From Cafeteria roenbergensis (lineage: Eukaryota; Sar; Bigyra; Bicosoecida; Cafeteriaceae): DNA of 64,000 bases. The position numbers were made by a program, and so were the translations under genes. The stretch is taken from contig VLTN01000074.1 in assembly GCA_008330645.1 (NCBI GenBank), positions 62,001-126,000 on the forward strand, in the 5' to 3' direction. The notes beneath the pieces were generated by a model. The model was not told the DNA's origin, searched no databases, and saw only the letters and a list, made by a program, of their open reading frames with translations. Of this stretch, positions 9,635-21,758 are shown piece after piece (within the stretch, counting starts at the first letter, position 1; each line of letters begins with the position of its first letter).

Positions 9635-12025
9635 GTGCCGCTTGCGATTGGCCAATTCGACGGCTCTGCCGCGCGCCGCCCGCGGACTGCGCGTTCGGGG
9701 CGAGGCACTTGGAGGCCATGGCAGCCTGCGAACGTGAGGGGCGCCAAGCTTCTGCTGGGCGCGTGCGGGCCACGTGGTTGCGCCGGCCTGTGCCGCAGGC
9801 GCGAGTGCGCGCCTAATTTCCGGCGCTGTTGCAGCAGCTGCGCCAGCGACTGCGCCCTCTCCCGCCTTTCGGCCCCCGCGGCCCACGGCCCGGGCCGCCC
9901 AGCCGCACCGTTCCATACTATTGCCTCCCCCTTGGCATCGTGGCGGCAGGACCGCCGAGCGGGCCCGCGTCCCAAGGGCTGGCGCATCCGGCAAGATCGA
10001 GCTCTGCAATGCGCTGAGGCGCCTCCCCGCCCGCCGAGCGCCCTTCCCCGCGCCGCAGCCTCGGCTTCCCCAGCCTCCACGTGGCACCGCGAGGCGCTGT
10101 CATCGGCCTTTGGTTCAGCCCCGGACGTGACATCACCTGAGTTCTGGGCAGGTCTCGCTGGAGCCACGTCAGGCACCGTCAGCGCAGCAGACGCCACTGC
10201 CCCGGCCGCTGCGGGTGCCGCCGCCGACGCCACAGCGGACGCCGCTGCCGACGCCACTGCGGATGCCGCTGCCGACGCCACTGCGGACGCCGCTGCCTCA
10301 ACCGCAGCTACAGCCACAGTCGCTGCTGCGGGCGTGGACAAGCTGCTCACGCGACTGTCCACCGTATCCGTTGCAATCGCGGCCGGCTCGCCCGACGCGG
10401 TTGCAGCCGCCGCTGCTGCTGCCGACGGCACGCTTCGAATCCGTCTCCCGCGGGTCATCATCCTTTCAACGCTCGGTCTTACCGGCCGCTATCCCGCCTA
10501 CGAGCTCTACCAGGACGATGATGGTCCTCTTCGTCGATCGCTCGTCGCTGCCAACGTCCCGTTTGCAGAGCTATCGTGGGAAGGCCTGGCGAAGCTGCAG
10601 CTCTGCAGGCTCAATGCCACTGCGTCGTCAGCTGATACCGTCGCGCGCAGCGACCCGCTGGACTGGAGCGACGTCGGCTGTGTCGTGATCCGAACCGCCT
10701 GGTCGTACTCGGAGTCGCTCAACAACTGCAGAGCCCTCATTGCCCTGACCGACGTGGTTGCCAACCACCTAGGTGTTCGCGTTCTGAACAGCCCGTCCGT
10801 GCTGCGCCGCACAGCGCACAAATCGTATCTTTGCCGCCTCGCCGCTCGGCACGGCATTCGAACCGTTCCCACCGTGCTGCTCAGGGCAAGGGTGAGCGAC
10901 GCTTCTGCTGCTGCTGCGGCTGCTGGTGGTGGTTCCACTGCTGGTGCCGGTACTGCCAGCGGTGTACTGCCAGACGCGTCTAGCGGTCGGTGCGCTCCCA
11001 GTGACGTCATCGAATGGGGAGACGTCCTCAGCGTGACGGCGGCATCGAGACGGAAGGGTTGGGACCGGGTCATTGTGAAACCGTGCGTCGGAGGCGGGTC
11101 ACGTCTCACTCGGTCATTCCACATCCCGCCAGAGGACGAGCATGGCAGCGGGCCGGCACATGCCTCAAGCAAAGCGTCAACTTCAACTTCAACTTCAACT
11201 TCAACGACGGCTACAACGAAAGCTGCCATTGCAGCAGATGCATCATCCTCGAGCGGCTCTGCAGGCGTCGCTCACCCCGCCGACGTCCATGCCCGATGGT
11301 GCCTTGGGCTCGGACCCGCCCCCGCCGCCCCTCCGGGAGGCTGGGGCGGAGTTGCTGCGGAACGAGTGACTCCGGGCGGAGAGGACGTGATGGTCCAGCC
11401 GTTTGTGGAGTCAGTCCAACGGCTCGGAGAGTTGAGCGTCATCGTGGCATTGTCGTCAGCTGGTCATCAAGACGCGACCGAACCTGGAGCCGGAGCCCCG
11501 TTGACGTCATCGTTGTCTTCGGAGCGAAAGGGGTCTCTCGGGCGGTTTCGCGTGTGCCATGCGCTGCGGAAACTCCCCCAAAGCGGAGACTTCCGCGTGC
11601 AAGCGGACTTTGGAGCGATGGAGGTGGCCGTTGAGGCGACGGCTATCGAGAGACGAGTGGCCCTGTCGGTTGCAGAAGCGCTGGCGAAGGACTGCTCTGC
11701 CGGAGCTGACGTCGCCAAAGGCGTGCTTGGCGACGGGCTGGGGTTCGATGCGCTCGCAGCGGGGGCCCTGCGCCTGCCCACAGAGTCACTGGGGGTGTAC
11801 GATGTTGGTCCCGGTCCGTCGTCGTCGTCCGCGGCCGACGTCCTCTTCGTGCGCGTTGACATGCTGTCCCCAGCCGAGGACGATGCGGACCGTCGCCCAA
11901 TGGTGATTGAGGCGGAGGCGATCGAGCCATCGCTCTACTATGACGTGGGGAAGAAGGACGGATGCTCTGCAGGCGCAAAGCTGGCGGATTTGCTTGCCGA
12001 GCAGGTTCGGCGGGTCAGCGGGTGA
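9635..12025 (+). CDS. ATP-grasp ligase, DcsG/RimK-like
   Basis: A probable ATP-dependent carboxylate-amine ligase of unknown substrate. From about 10437 the protein follows the family of ATP-grasp enzymes that includes O-ureido-serine cyclo-ligase (DcsG): an N-terminal segment with DWSDVGCVVIRTAWSY, then RVLNSPSVLRRTAHKSYL, an ATP-binding stretch VIVKPCVGGGSRLT, VMVQPFVESVQRLGELS, ALRKLPQSGDFRVQADFG, a FVRVD strand and EAEAIEPSLYY at the metal end. Homologues start close to the first strand (PRVIILST), so about 265 residues upstream are extra. Their Arg/Ala-rich stretch and a 24-bp repeat make the start at 9635 doubtful; a missed 5' exon or a transit peptide is possible. Low-complexity Thr-Ser and Ala inserts sit in loops. 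The gene is divergent from the chromatin gene, only 82 bp away if this start is right. Confidence 0.7.
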   Translation: MPLAIGQFDGSAARRPRTARSGRGTWRPWQPANVRGAKLLLGACGPRGCAGLCRRRECAPNFRRCCSSCASDCALSRLSAPAAHGPGRPAAPFHTIASPLASWRQDRRAGPRPKGWRIRQDRALQCAEAPPRPPSALPRAAASASPASTWHREALSSAFGSAPDVTSPEFWAGLAGATSGTVSAADATAPAAAGAAADATADAAADATADAAADATADAAASTAATATVAAAGVDKLLTRLSTVSVAIAAGSPDAVAAAAAAADGTLRIRLPRVIILSTLGLTGRYPAYELYQDDDGPLRRSLVAANVPFAELSWEGLAKLQLCRLNATASSADTVARSDPLDWSDVGCVVIRTAWSYSESLNNCRALIALTDVVANHLGVRVLNSPSVLRRTAHKSYLCRLAARHGIRTVPTVLLRARVSDASAAAAAAGGGSTAGAGTASGVLPDASSGRCAPSDVIEWGDVLSVTAASRRKGWDRVIVKPCVGGGSRLTRSFHIPPEDEHGSGPAHASSKASTSTSTSTSTTATTKAAIAADASSSSGSAGVAHPADVHARWCLGLGPAPAAPPGGWGGVAAERVTPGGEDVMVQPFVESVQRLGELSVIVALSSAGHQDATEPGAGAPLTSSLSSERKGSLGRFRVCHALRKLPQSGDFRVQADFGAMEVAVEATAIERRVALSVAEALAKDCSAGADVAKGVLGDGLGFDALAAGALRLPTESLGVYDVGPGPSSSSAADVLFVRVDMLSPAEDDADRRPMVIEAEAIEPSLYYDVGKKDGCSAGAKLADLLAEQVRRVSG
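10226..10297 (+). repeat. 24-bp coding repeat, three copies
   Basis: Three near-identical 24-bp units encode DATADAAA-type octapeptides just before the ATP-grasp core. The copies differ at three positions, so slippage here is fairly recent. Confidence 0.8.
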
Positions 12026-12397
12026 TCGCAGTTGGCCGGCCGCACGGCTCTTCCTGAAAGGAAAATCACAATCTGCTGTTGCGGCCGCGCTGCACGCGGC
12101 GAGAAGAAATCGCAGGCCGTTTAGGGTATCCGTCCGACGCCGAGGAGCCCCTGTCCGTGGTGCTGCGGGTGGCCACGCAAGGTTCGTGTGCGCTGGCCGC
12201 GCTGGTGCTTGTGGCGGCCCATTGGCGCTGCGGATTGCGTGTTGCTCGCGATGGCGGCCGATGAACTCGTTTTCAGTGGCGTGTTGCGTCACAGTCCCGG
12301 GTGTTTTTCGAGGCATTGCTTGCACAGTTCCGTGGCCGAAACTGCTCAAGCTCAGCTGTGCTTGGGAGCAGCGGGCGCCAGCTCCACGCGGGTTCAC
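12026..12397. other. convergent intergenic spacer
   Basis: This stretch lies between the stop of the ATP-grasp gene and the stop of the GH56 gene, so it should contain two facing 3' ends. No AATAAA-like signal or hairpin was convincing and no gene is seen. Confidence 0.4.
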
Positions 12398-13926
12398 TCA
12401 CTCGCCGCTGGGACCAGTGGCGCTGCTGCAGTCGCCGCCGTGATAGCCCGGGAAGCAGTCGCAGCCGGCCGCGTGGTCGGGCCCCGACACGCACGCCCCG
12501 TGGCCGCTGCACTGCGACCTGGAGCACGCGCACTGCTCAGCCTGGACGGCTTGCAGGGCCGGGCCGCCGACGTTGGTCATCCAGGCCGTCATGAGCGGCT
12601 GCGTGTGCATCGCCTCAGCGTCGCCCCACAGGACGAGGCCGTTGCCCAGCGGCGGCGAGTAGGCAAGCCCCGCCACAGAGCGAGTGTCAGGGGCAGACAG
12701 GGTGGTGGTGCCGTTATGGTAAAAGGCCCACGCGTACGGCCGGACCACGGCCGAGCGGCCGGCAACGGTTGCAAGCCGGACAGCTTCGGCCGTGACCGCC
12801 GCAACGTACTGGGCGTTGACGAACTCAAACTGCTTGCCGGGCCAGTTCCCGGGGCTGGGCGGGAGGTACACCGACGGGAAGAGCCCCGTACTCGCGTTGA
12901 AGACTGCCTGGATCGCGTCGTTCTGCGCGCGCAGCTGGGCGCCCGCGGCAGGGTTGTTGTAGCCGCATTGGGGCTGGTCGCCCGCCGTGCAGGGCATGTA
13001 CGGGTTGGCGGGAAAGCCGTAGAAGCCCCACTTGGCCTTGGGTCGCAGCGCCCGAACGGTGGTGAGCGTCTTTGCAAACATCTCAATCGCCGCGGCTTCG
13101 AACTCGGCCCTGGCCTGCGCCTCGACTTTGGACTCGGGCCAGGCCGGGTGCTCTGCGCGCACAAGCTGCTTGCTGTACTCCTGGTACGCGACGCCGTGCC
13201 AGTGCAGGCTGGAGCCGTCGTTTGCGTCGAAAATGGGGGTCCAGTCCTCGAAGTCTGCGAGGGCGGCGACAGTTGGTGGAGTCTGCTGAAGCGCGCGTCA
13301 CCGGTGCCGTCTGGCCGCAGCGTCCCGACCCGTCCCAAAACGACACCGCGCGCGGCAGCGTCCCCCATGCCACTACGCGGCTGGGGTGGATGGGCGAGGT
13401 GCTGCCCCCGAGCGCATGACACGGTCTGGGGGGGGCGAGCAGTCGAAGCTGCTTCAACTGCAGCCGCTCCGCGCGGCCCGCGCAGCCGCCTCAAGCTGCC
13501 GCCGCCGCCCCGCCGCCCCGCAAAGCTCTCACCAAACACGGCGTTGCCCTCGTAGTCCGGGTCCGGGATCCAGTCCACCACCGTGCGGGCCAGCTCGCCG
13601 AGATGCAGGGAGAGGTTTGCGCGCTGCGGCACTCCACCGTTCGTCGCAGGCACCAGTGAGCCGTTGGGCGCCTGTTTCAGGCGCGGGAACGCGCCCTGCG
13701 ACCAGCTCTTGCACCCGGGCAGCTGGCACGAGTTCCCCGTTTGCGTCCAGGCGTGCGATCGCAGGCCGAAATCTGCAGTCACGTTCCCGCAGTCAGGACA
13801 CCTGCCGCCCCAGAACACGGCCCACGCCGCGCACCCCGGGTCCACAGAAGCTTCCCCCTCAGCAGTTGCAACTGCTGTGGCTGCGGTGAGCGCAGTCAGC
13901 GCCAGCAGCGCCGCAAGGCCTCGCAT
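12398..13926 (-). CDS. secreted GH56 hyaluronidase-family enzyme with EGF-like tail, 416 aa
   Basis: Glycoside hydrolase family 56, whose animal members cut hyaluronan or chondroitin. Two exons (13926-13533 and 13254-12398) join in phase 1 and total 1251 nt. The N-terminus MRGLAALLALTALTAATAVA is a signal peptide. Family landmarks run in order: AWAVFWGGRC, NGGVPQRANLSLHL, the catalytic acid motif DFEDW at residues 132-136 formed exactly across the splice junction (animal enzymes have DWE-x-W), HGVAYQEYSKQLV, FEAAAIEMFAKTL, RPKAKWGFYGFPANPY, LFPSVYLPP and a PYAWAFYHNG strand. The last 40 residues form an EGF-like module (CSGHGACVSG, CDCFPGYHGGDC), also found at the end of animal HYAL proteins. 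There is no GPI or membrane signal, so it should be soluble and secreted. The actual substrate in this organism is unknown. Confidence 0.88.
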
Positions 13927-14312
13927 TGGGAAGAGTGATGCCGGCTCAACTACGGCTGCTAACTACGACCTGAGTTGGCCACGGCGTAGAGTCAGCCACG
14001 ACTCTGTCCTCAGCGTGTGCTTTGGGCGGCCGTCGATTCGCACGGCTTCCCACCGGCGATTCAGCCGCCGCACGCCCCTTGGCTGACATCACCTCACCTC
14101 ACCTCACCCCACTTCACTTCACTTCTCTTGCAAGTTGTCCATTCAGCGCAGCGCACTCCCCTGCTGTGTGGCCTGCCTATGAGAGAGAGACGAGGAGACA
14201 GTTCTGCGGCGCCGGCGAAACATTCCTCCGAACACGACGGCACAACCGAGAAACCCACCCGCATTCTCACGCTTCAGCAACGAGCTGCGGACAGCACTCA
14301 ATCACAAGCGGG
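13927..14312. other. GH56 upstream region with short CCTCA/CTTCA repeats
   Basis: This 386-bp stretch should contain the GH56 promoter and the 3' end of CFAP221. A pyrimidine-rich pentamer repeat (CCTCA then CTTCA) occupies about 14087-14128. No gene is seen. Confidence 0.45.
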
Positions 14313-17300
14313 TCACTGGGCCATCACCGGCCACGCAGCCGGCGCCTCCGCCCCGCGGCTCTGACTGACAGTCCAGCCGAACGGGAGGCTCCCTCCCGTA
14401 ACCGGCTCTGCAAGAAGTGGCTCTGCCGCCGTGCCCTGCCGGACGTCGACCGTCCACGCCTCCGAGAGAGCCGGTACGATCCGTTGAGCGACCACGCTTC
14501 GACGCCAATCCTCGTCAGCCGCCACCGCCTCCGCCGCCTGCCAGCGAGCTACGCCAGTCGCGGACGGACCGCGGTAGTCCCCACGCAACGCATTCGCTGG
14601 CAGAGCCGTGAAACCGCCGGGCAGAGCCCGATCGATGGCTGCCTGCCTGCCTGCTAGGGCGGCCTTGACGGCCGGACTGGCGGATGATGGACCGCTGAGC
14701 TCCGACATCACCGGTCCATCACCGGCGGCAGAGCCAGCGGCAGCCTCGCCATGACCGGCATGGTCAACGTCGTCACCGTCATCGTCGTCGTCGTCGTCGT
14801 CATCGAGCTCTGCAATGCCGTGACGGGCCGCGTCGACGTCTGACGTCGACGTGCCTGCCTTACGCATTTCCGCCCAGTGTTGCTGATGCCGCTCCGACCG
14901 GGCTGCAGGCACGACCTTCATCGCGCGGGGGGCCCCGAACATCAGCGCCGCATCAGCGAGCGACGGCGGAACACTCACATAGAGCGGTGACTGGCTCCAG
15001 ACCGCCGCCTCGTCCTCCTCCTCCTCGTCGTCGACGTCGTCGTCGTCGTCACCGTCACCGTCACCGTGGCTGCGGCCGTGAGAGGCGCTGTGGCGGCTGC
15101 CGTCGGTGGCACCAGCACCTGCAGCGGCGGCGGATGCGGCGGCGGCGGCGGCTCCCTTTGATGCCGCCGCACCCTTCTGACTGGAAGGATCGGCTCTGCC
15201 TGAAGTCGCTCTGGATGACGTGGCACGGCTGGACGGCTCGGCCTCCGTCGCCGTCGCCTCCGTCGCCGCCGCGTCCGTCGCCGCCGCGTCCGTCGACGGT
15301 GTTTGGGCCGCTGCTGCGGCATGCCGGGGCCGCCAGAGGCCCCGGGGGAACACTCCGCCGACTGACCCGGGGTCAGACCCGAACTCGTCGTCGTCAGCGT
15401 CGCTCACCGAATCGTCGCTCATAGCATCGTCCAAGACCCTTCCGGGTAGAGCCGGCGGCAGAGCCGGCGCATCCCACGCCGATGCCGCCACAGGTGGCAG
15501 CTGGGTGTGAAGTGGCAGAGCCAGTGACTCCGCAGGCGGTGGCAGCAACCCCCGACCACCCATGCCACGCTTTCCTGCCCCTCCTCCAACTGCAACTGCA
15601 ACTGCAGCAGACCCTGCTCCAGCGGTTTCGTCGCCGCTGCTGGCCAGGTCGGTAGAGCCGGCAAGCCCACTGAGCGGGTGAACCGTCGCGACGGCGCCAG
15701 CGTAGGTGATGGCGTAGCGATAGGTCCCCCACGCGAAACCGTCCGAAGGCAGGCACGTGCTGAGCGACGCCGGTCCGGGGAGCAACTCCCAAGGGTGGCT
15801 TCCCGCCGCGTCAGTGGCGAATCGCAGCGACATCAAGCCGTACGACGTCGCCATCTGCACGGCGCGGGTGGCCAGCTGACCGGCAGAGGCGGCAGACATC
15901 TCCAGCGTGATCGACGGCGGAGCAGGCTGTGGCTGCCTCTGCAGGTGGTTCAGACGGCTGAGAATGGCGTGCGCGCCGGCGGGATGCTGCAGCGACATCT
16001 GCAGTTGCAGTTGCGGTTGCAGTTGCGGTTGGGAGGGGTCACTCCCTCCGGGCCCACCACTCTTGCCCTCGGCGCCTGTGGCTCCGTCGGCGAAGCCAAC
16101 GCCCAAACTGAACGTAGCTGCTGCCGACGTCGGCGACGGCGTCGCTCCAGCGCACAGCTCTGCCAGTGCTGACGTCGCGTGGGGCGCGAGGGCCGAAACC
16201 CACATGATCCGCGTTCGTGGCAGCAGCAGCAGAGCCGCGTCGACGTCCGTGACGACGTCGGCAAGGGCCCTGGGGGCCAGGGCGCGAAACCGCGGGTCGG
16301 GAAGGGACAGATGCGGCAGGGGCGGCAGCGACCCCCGGCAGGCACTCGAAGGCGGCACGCACCTCGGCAGAGCCACTTCGTCGGCAGAGCCACTTTGTCC
16401 GGTCGGAGTGGACTGCGCGGCTGCCGTCGACGTCGCGGCGTGGCGGAGGAGCTCTGCCGCCCGGCGGAGTCTCGCGTCTGTTGCCCCAGTCAACGCCAGC
16501 GGGAAGGGCAGCTCTGCCAACGCGCCGTCCTGGGGCGGTAGGTGGCTCGGCACCACCGGAACGGCCATCGGGGCAGGGGGCGCCACCACGTCCGCGAAAC
16601 CGCTCTCCTCCGCTGACGTCGGAGGCTCTACCGTGAAGTGTCGCGCCGCATCGAAGCGGTCCGGGAACGTCTGTCCCAGCGCTGGAGTCCCTCCCGAAAC
16701 CGCGGCAGAGCCGCCGCCGGACGCAGCAAGCTCCTCTGCAATGAGCGACTCCAGACCATCATCGTCGGGTCCCCAGCCCATCACCTCCTCATCACCCGCT
16801 GCCTCGTCCAGGCCCCTCCCGCCGACCGGTGCCGCCCGCCCCAACGCCGACGGCGCAAACAGCGAAACCGCGGCAGAGCCGCTCGGAAGCCTGAATACCA
16901 GGCTTCCCGCGAACATGGAGCTGTCGCGGCGCTGCTCGCCCTGCTCTGCCACTTCGGGCGGTTTCGGCGGATCCATTACGCAACCCACCCCCGCGGACGA
17001 CGTCGCTCCGGGTGCCTGCCACGCTGACGGGGCCCCGTGACGGTAGAGCCCGAGGTCGTGGCGCCAGGCTGCTTCCAGTGCGTCCAGCCTTGCGTCGACG
17101 TCGGATGAACTGGCAGAGCCAGAATCGTCGACATGGGAGGAGCGTCCTGCAGTTGCAGTTGTAGTTGTAGTTGCAGCTGCGGTTTCGCCATCGAGTCTGG
17201 AGTCAACCGCAGCATCGCCAGCAGGTCTGACCCGAATCCATCTCGACCCGGTCGGCACGACATCACCCCCCGCAGTAGCAGCACCGGCTGACGCCGTCGC

Positions 17301-20300
17301 CGACGACGCATCAGTTGCTGCGGCAGCAGCAGCGGCAGCGGCAGCTACTGCTGAGGCTGCCATCGCCGCCGCTGACGATGAAGACGACGACGATGACGAC
17401 GCCGATGACGTGGCCAGGGCTTCACGTAGCAGCTCTGCCCGAATACCGTCGATCGACGAACTGTGCAGAGCTGCGATTCGGCGGCGTAACCGCTCCAGCC
17501 GGCGATCGACGCGCGACCGGACGATCGATCGACGAACCACCTCACGAAACCGCGCCGACGTCTCCATCCGCGACCGCCAGACGTCGTTCTCATGAGCGTC
17601 AAACGTCAGCAGTGACGCCGGCGGAGCCGTCCCAACTGCAACTGCTGGAGCGTACGACGCCAGCTGCTCCTGTGCCGAAACCGCTCCACCGGCTGCCAGG
17701 CCTTCCGGAAGAGCCGGTGCAAGGGCGGCAGAGCTGCGAATGCCATCGCTCATCGACACGCGAACGGCACCGGTATCCGGCGAAACCGCCACGATCACGC
17801 GTCGACGTCGCGCTGCGCGCTCGACCAACAGCGCCTCAGCGCGGCGGAGTGTCGCTCTTTCCGCCGTCACGATGGATTCCTCGGCTGGGTTCAGCGGAAC
17901 CTCGCCGAACCACTCTGCTTGCGTGGACAGCTGACGCCGCCGCGCCGCGGCCAAAAGTTCCGCCGTGTCTGCAGCGAATGCCAAAGTAGCCGTTGCACGG
18001 GCAGCGTCCGCCTTGGAGGCAGAGGCTGCCGCAGCGGTTTCGCGGAGCATTTGCTTCGCTGCCTCAGAGGAAGCAAGCATTCGACCGGAACCCCCCCCCC
18101 AAGCGTCGCCACCACCGGCACCGACGTCGTCGTTGCCGCCGCCGCCGCCGCCGTCTGCGTCGCCGTCGCCATCTGAGATGCCAGTGACCCCCGTGAAACC
18201 GCCATCGATGCCCCCGTTGTCGCCCACAAGAGTTGCAGTCGCAGCGGTTGTGGGGGTTGCCACAGGAGGCTTGGGCGGTTTCGCAGGTCTGACCGCAGTG
18301 CTGTCACTTGGAATGACGACTGACCCCGCACCGGCTCCTCCTCCACCGCCGCCCAACGGCAACCACACGCTCTCCCGCGCCCCGATAACGTCAGCACCGG
18401 CGAAGGACAGTGCCACGTCATCGGGCATACCATCCAGCTCTGCCACAAGCTCTGCCGCGGTGGGAGGCTCTGCGCCCAAGCCTGGTAGAGCCACCGCCGA
18501 TGACGTCACATTTGCAGTTGCGGTTGCAAGCCCCGACCCGGACAAGGTGGTTCCGGAAACTGCCGCCTCAACGGCAGACTCTGCCGCTGCCGCTGCCTGC
18601 AGAGCTGTTGTGACCCATGACTGACTCCGCGTGTCGCTCATGATTTGAGCATGAGTGACGCCGGGTCCGACCCCCCTCATCAGGACGTCGGCGTCGCGTG
18701 CCTGCATCGCCTTGGTGGCGGATGAGGCGACGCGGCCAAACCTTGAGCCGTGAATCCCGACAGAGTCATCAGCACCGGAGACAGCGTCGACATCGTCCAT
18801 ATCATCCATATCGTCCATATCGCTGCCTCCAACGCTGCTGCCGCCGCCGCCAATCCCCGGAGTCGCCCGTCGTTGCTGCTGCCGGATCGCGTCTCTCAAC
18901 CGCTCCTGCTGACGTCGCTGTTGACGTCGTTCCGTGACGGCTTTCCGCAGGTCGGCAGGCTTCAGCGTGCCCTCCCGCTGGGTCAACACGAAACCGACCG
19001 TGTGGTGGCTAGACGTGTCTCGAGGGAGTCTGACCCCGTCCGCCGTCTCGACGATGTCGTTCGTGCCAATGGGCCGCGAATGAACAGCAAACTCCGCATC
19101 CAACTCCGCTTCGGACGCAAGTAGAGCCGCAGCCGTCCGTGGTGATGTGGCCATGGCGGCGTCGAACTGGCCACGCGGACCAACACCCCTCCCACCGTTT
19201 GTAGTTGCAGTTGCAGTTGCAGTTGCACTACCAGTGGTGCGCTCAGCCGCTGGCGAGGCGGTCAGGAGCGCTGAGCGATGCGCGTGTGACAGGGGCTTGA
19301 CGCGAATGCCTGCCTTCCTGCGAGCGACTCCCTCTTCAACTCCGCTCGCTAGCAACGCCCGGTACTTGGCTTGCCGGCGCAACTCCGCCGCCGCGTCCTT
19401 GGCGCGAAACCGCTCAACGCGTCTCTCGGTGATGACGTGAGCCGCAGGATCCACGGCAGAGCCCGCCCCTGACGTCATCCGACGGCGGAGTGCCGCCGCG
19501 CGCGTTTCTTGGTCGATCGCCTGCAGAGCCCTGCCGCTTGGTGCCGAGGCCAGTGGGTCCCGCTCAAACATTTCGCCGTCCATATCGACAGCGACCCCAC
19601 CGCCGTCGGCAAAACCGCTGCCTCCAGTGCCTGCCCGCTGTGGGAACCCGGCGAATCGTTGCGCCGACGCAACGTCGACTTCCAGCGACGGACTTGCGGA
19701 GCGATCCTTCCGCTCGCTGGCGGCGAAACCGCCAGAGGCGCCTTGGTCAGACTTGAGCGGCGATGCAGACGACGACACCTTCGGCGCTGTCGGCGGATCA
19801 AGAGGCCGAAGTGGCTCTGCCGACACCATACCGGCTCTACCAGTATGACGGTGCGGTGAGGACGTCGACGCGAGGTTTCGCGACGACCTGGCCAGCCGCT
19901 GGCCGGCTGGAGCGGTTTCGTCGATTCCAGCCGTTGTCCGTTGCCGGACACTTCTCGGAACCCGCCCTGTTGAAGCGGCCAATCGTTTCGCCGCCTCCGC
20001 CGCCTCCTGCTCCGCTGCGGCCCCCACGGCGCCTCTGCCGACGACGAGACACCGGTACGGTGAGAAGTCGAACTGGGAACAGTTCACCTCCAGCTCTGCT
20101 TGAAAGGTGGCGACGTCGGCGGGGCTGAGGGAGAAGGTCACCGTTACCGACCCGTTTCCAGGAACTGTCCCGGAAAGCGGCGCTACCGCGATGGCGGGTG
20201 ATGCCCGGATGACTGACAGCGCAAACTCAAACGCCACGGGCACACGGCTCTCCAGCACTACAGAGCGCGTGGTGGTCGTGCCCGGCGCCGCGGAGCCGAG

Positions 20301-21250
20301 ATCGATGCGACGGGGAATGGGAAGGGCGTGAAGCACTGGGTAGGCGTGCACGGGAACGACCACCGTCTGCGCGGTTTCGCCGCCCTTGCCGCCGCCGCCG
20401 CCGATTGTGGCGGTGATGGCGGCGTGTTGGTACCTGCGGGAAGCGCAGCGCAACGGGCCCGGTCACGCGTCAGTCACCGGCCAATCAAGGCAATGCGGCG
20501 GCAACCGCAGGTCCGGCATGGCGGGGCGGTGCCGACGCTGGCGTAAGCAGCGCCGGTTGGGGAGGTGGGCTGGGCGGGCTGGGCGGGCCGCATCGGCTTT
20601 GCTTCGAAACAGCCATGGCGGCACCGTCAGCAGCAGCAGCAGCAGAAGCAGCAATCACAGCAGCAGCTATCGCAGCAGCAGCTATCGCAGCAGCGGCCAG
20701 CATCCCGGGCTGTTGCGGCTGGGTGGAGCGTCGGGAGCGTGACTTCACGCAGCACAACTCACGAGTAGGTATTCGGCGTGAATATGACGGTGACTGATTC
20801 AGCGGTGCCCGGCGCGATGAGTCCCCTGGGGGCATGCCTGATGGAAAACACTGGCTCAGGACCCGCGCCCGGGGGTCTGGCATGCGGAAGGCCAGTGACC
20901 GTGATGCGCCTTGGCCCCGGGGCCGCGTTCTGGAGGCTGAGAGTCAGCTCTTGCTTCTCGCCGACGCGGAACCCGGCAAAATGCACCGAAGGCGGGTCGG
21001 CGCGGACCAGTGAAGAGGACGAGGACGGCAGGACATGCTCCGCCGATACCCCTGCTGTGGCTGCGGGGCCGCCGGGGCCGCCCGTGAGCGCCGAGGTGGC
21101 TTTCAGGTGCTCCGGCTGCCTCACGAACCGACCCATGGACGACTCGCCAGCCACTCGGCGGCGCTGCCGCCCGTGCCCTGGGGCGCGCCCGTCCCGCGCC
21201 AGGGCAGCTGCAGTGGCATCGGCCACTGCCCGCCGCGTCGGGCCGTCCAT
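14313..21250 (-). CDS. CFAP221: CFAP221/PCDP1 ciliary central-pair protein, 2202 aa
   Basis: A component of the C1d projection of the axonemal central pair; in Chlamydomonas (FAP221) it binds calmodulin and works with FAP46, FAP54 and FAP74. Two exons (21250-20763 and 20433-14313) join in phase 2. The N-terminal MSP/ASH-like beta domains match human CFAP221 across the junction: VHFAGFRVGEKQELTLSLQN, LIAPGTAESVTVIFTPNTYS, then VVVPVHAYPVLHALPIP, APLSGTVPGNGSVTVTFSL and SQFDFSPYRCLVVG. The rest is Arg-rich helical blocks (RVERFRAKDAAAELRRQAKY, FREVVRRSIVRSRVDRRLER) and a C-terminal conserved-looking block (SPLYVSVPPSLADAALMFG), separated by long Ala, Ser, Thr and Asp tracts. It is more than twice the human length (about 840 aa), nearly all of the excess being low complexity. 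Undetected introns in the 6.1-kb exon are possible. Confidence 0.87.
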
Positions 21251-21758
21251 GGCGCCTGTGCCGGGTGAGGGGGCCGGCCGTCAGGCGCGGATGTTTGCTG
21301 CTGCAGTCGGTTGACCAACGGCTGTGGCTCTGCCGGCCGCAGCAATTCGCCCCCACCGGGCCCGCTCGTGGAGTGGCATCGCGGAGCGCTGGGACACGCC
21401 ACCGAGAGCGGGCACGCAATGCGCGCTGCGCTGCCTTGGGATGCAGGGCGGCGCGCCAGGGGCGCAGAAGCCTTCAACACACGGCAATCGCTCAAATGTT
21501 TGTTGGGGCTCGAATATGCACAGGCCCAGACCGCAGCGCGTTGAGGCCGCAACACGGCAAGGCGTTTGTGGGGTATGGAGGCGACTTGCCGCGCTGGAGC
21601 GCGATCTGGAGCGTGCAGACTGTGCCCCAGGCGGCGAGGATGGGCACTGCCCCCGCCGCACCGTTCAACACAGTTGGACCGTGGTCGCGAGCCCCGCACC
21701 ACCCCCCCCCCCCCCCCTCATGCCGCGAACTCACAATCACGCCCGAGTCAGAACCACA
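21251..21758. other. CFAP221 upstream region
   Basis: A 508-bp spacer between the start of CFAP221 and the stop of the dioxygenase gene, both on the minus strand. It holds a C16 run at 21702-21717 and no recognisable gene. The CFAP221 promoter should be here. Confidence 0.4.

Noticed and set aside
8776-10461. A single 561-codon minus-strand protein including the BAH segment
   Set aside because: Only 9552-9109 is protein-like. A GTGAGA donor at 9108 and phase-matched exons at 8689-8575 and 8202-3932 give a BAH domain continuous with homologues, so the rest is intron and upstream sequence.
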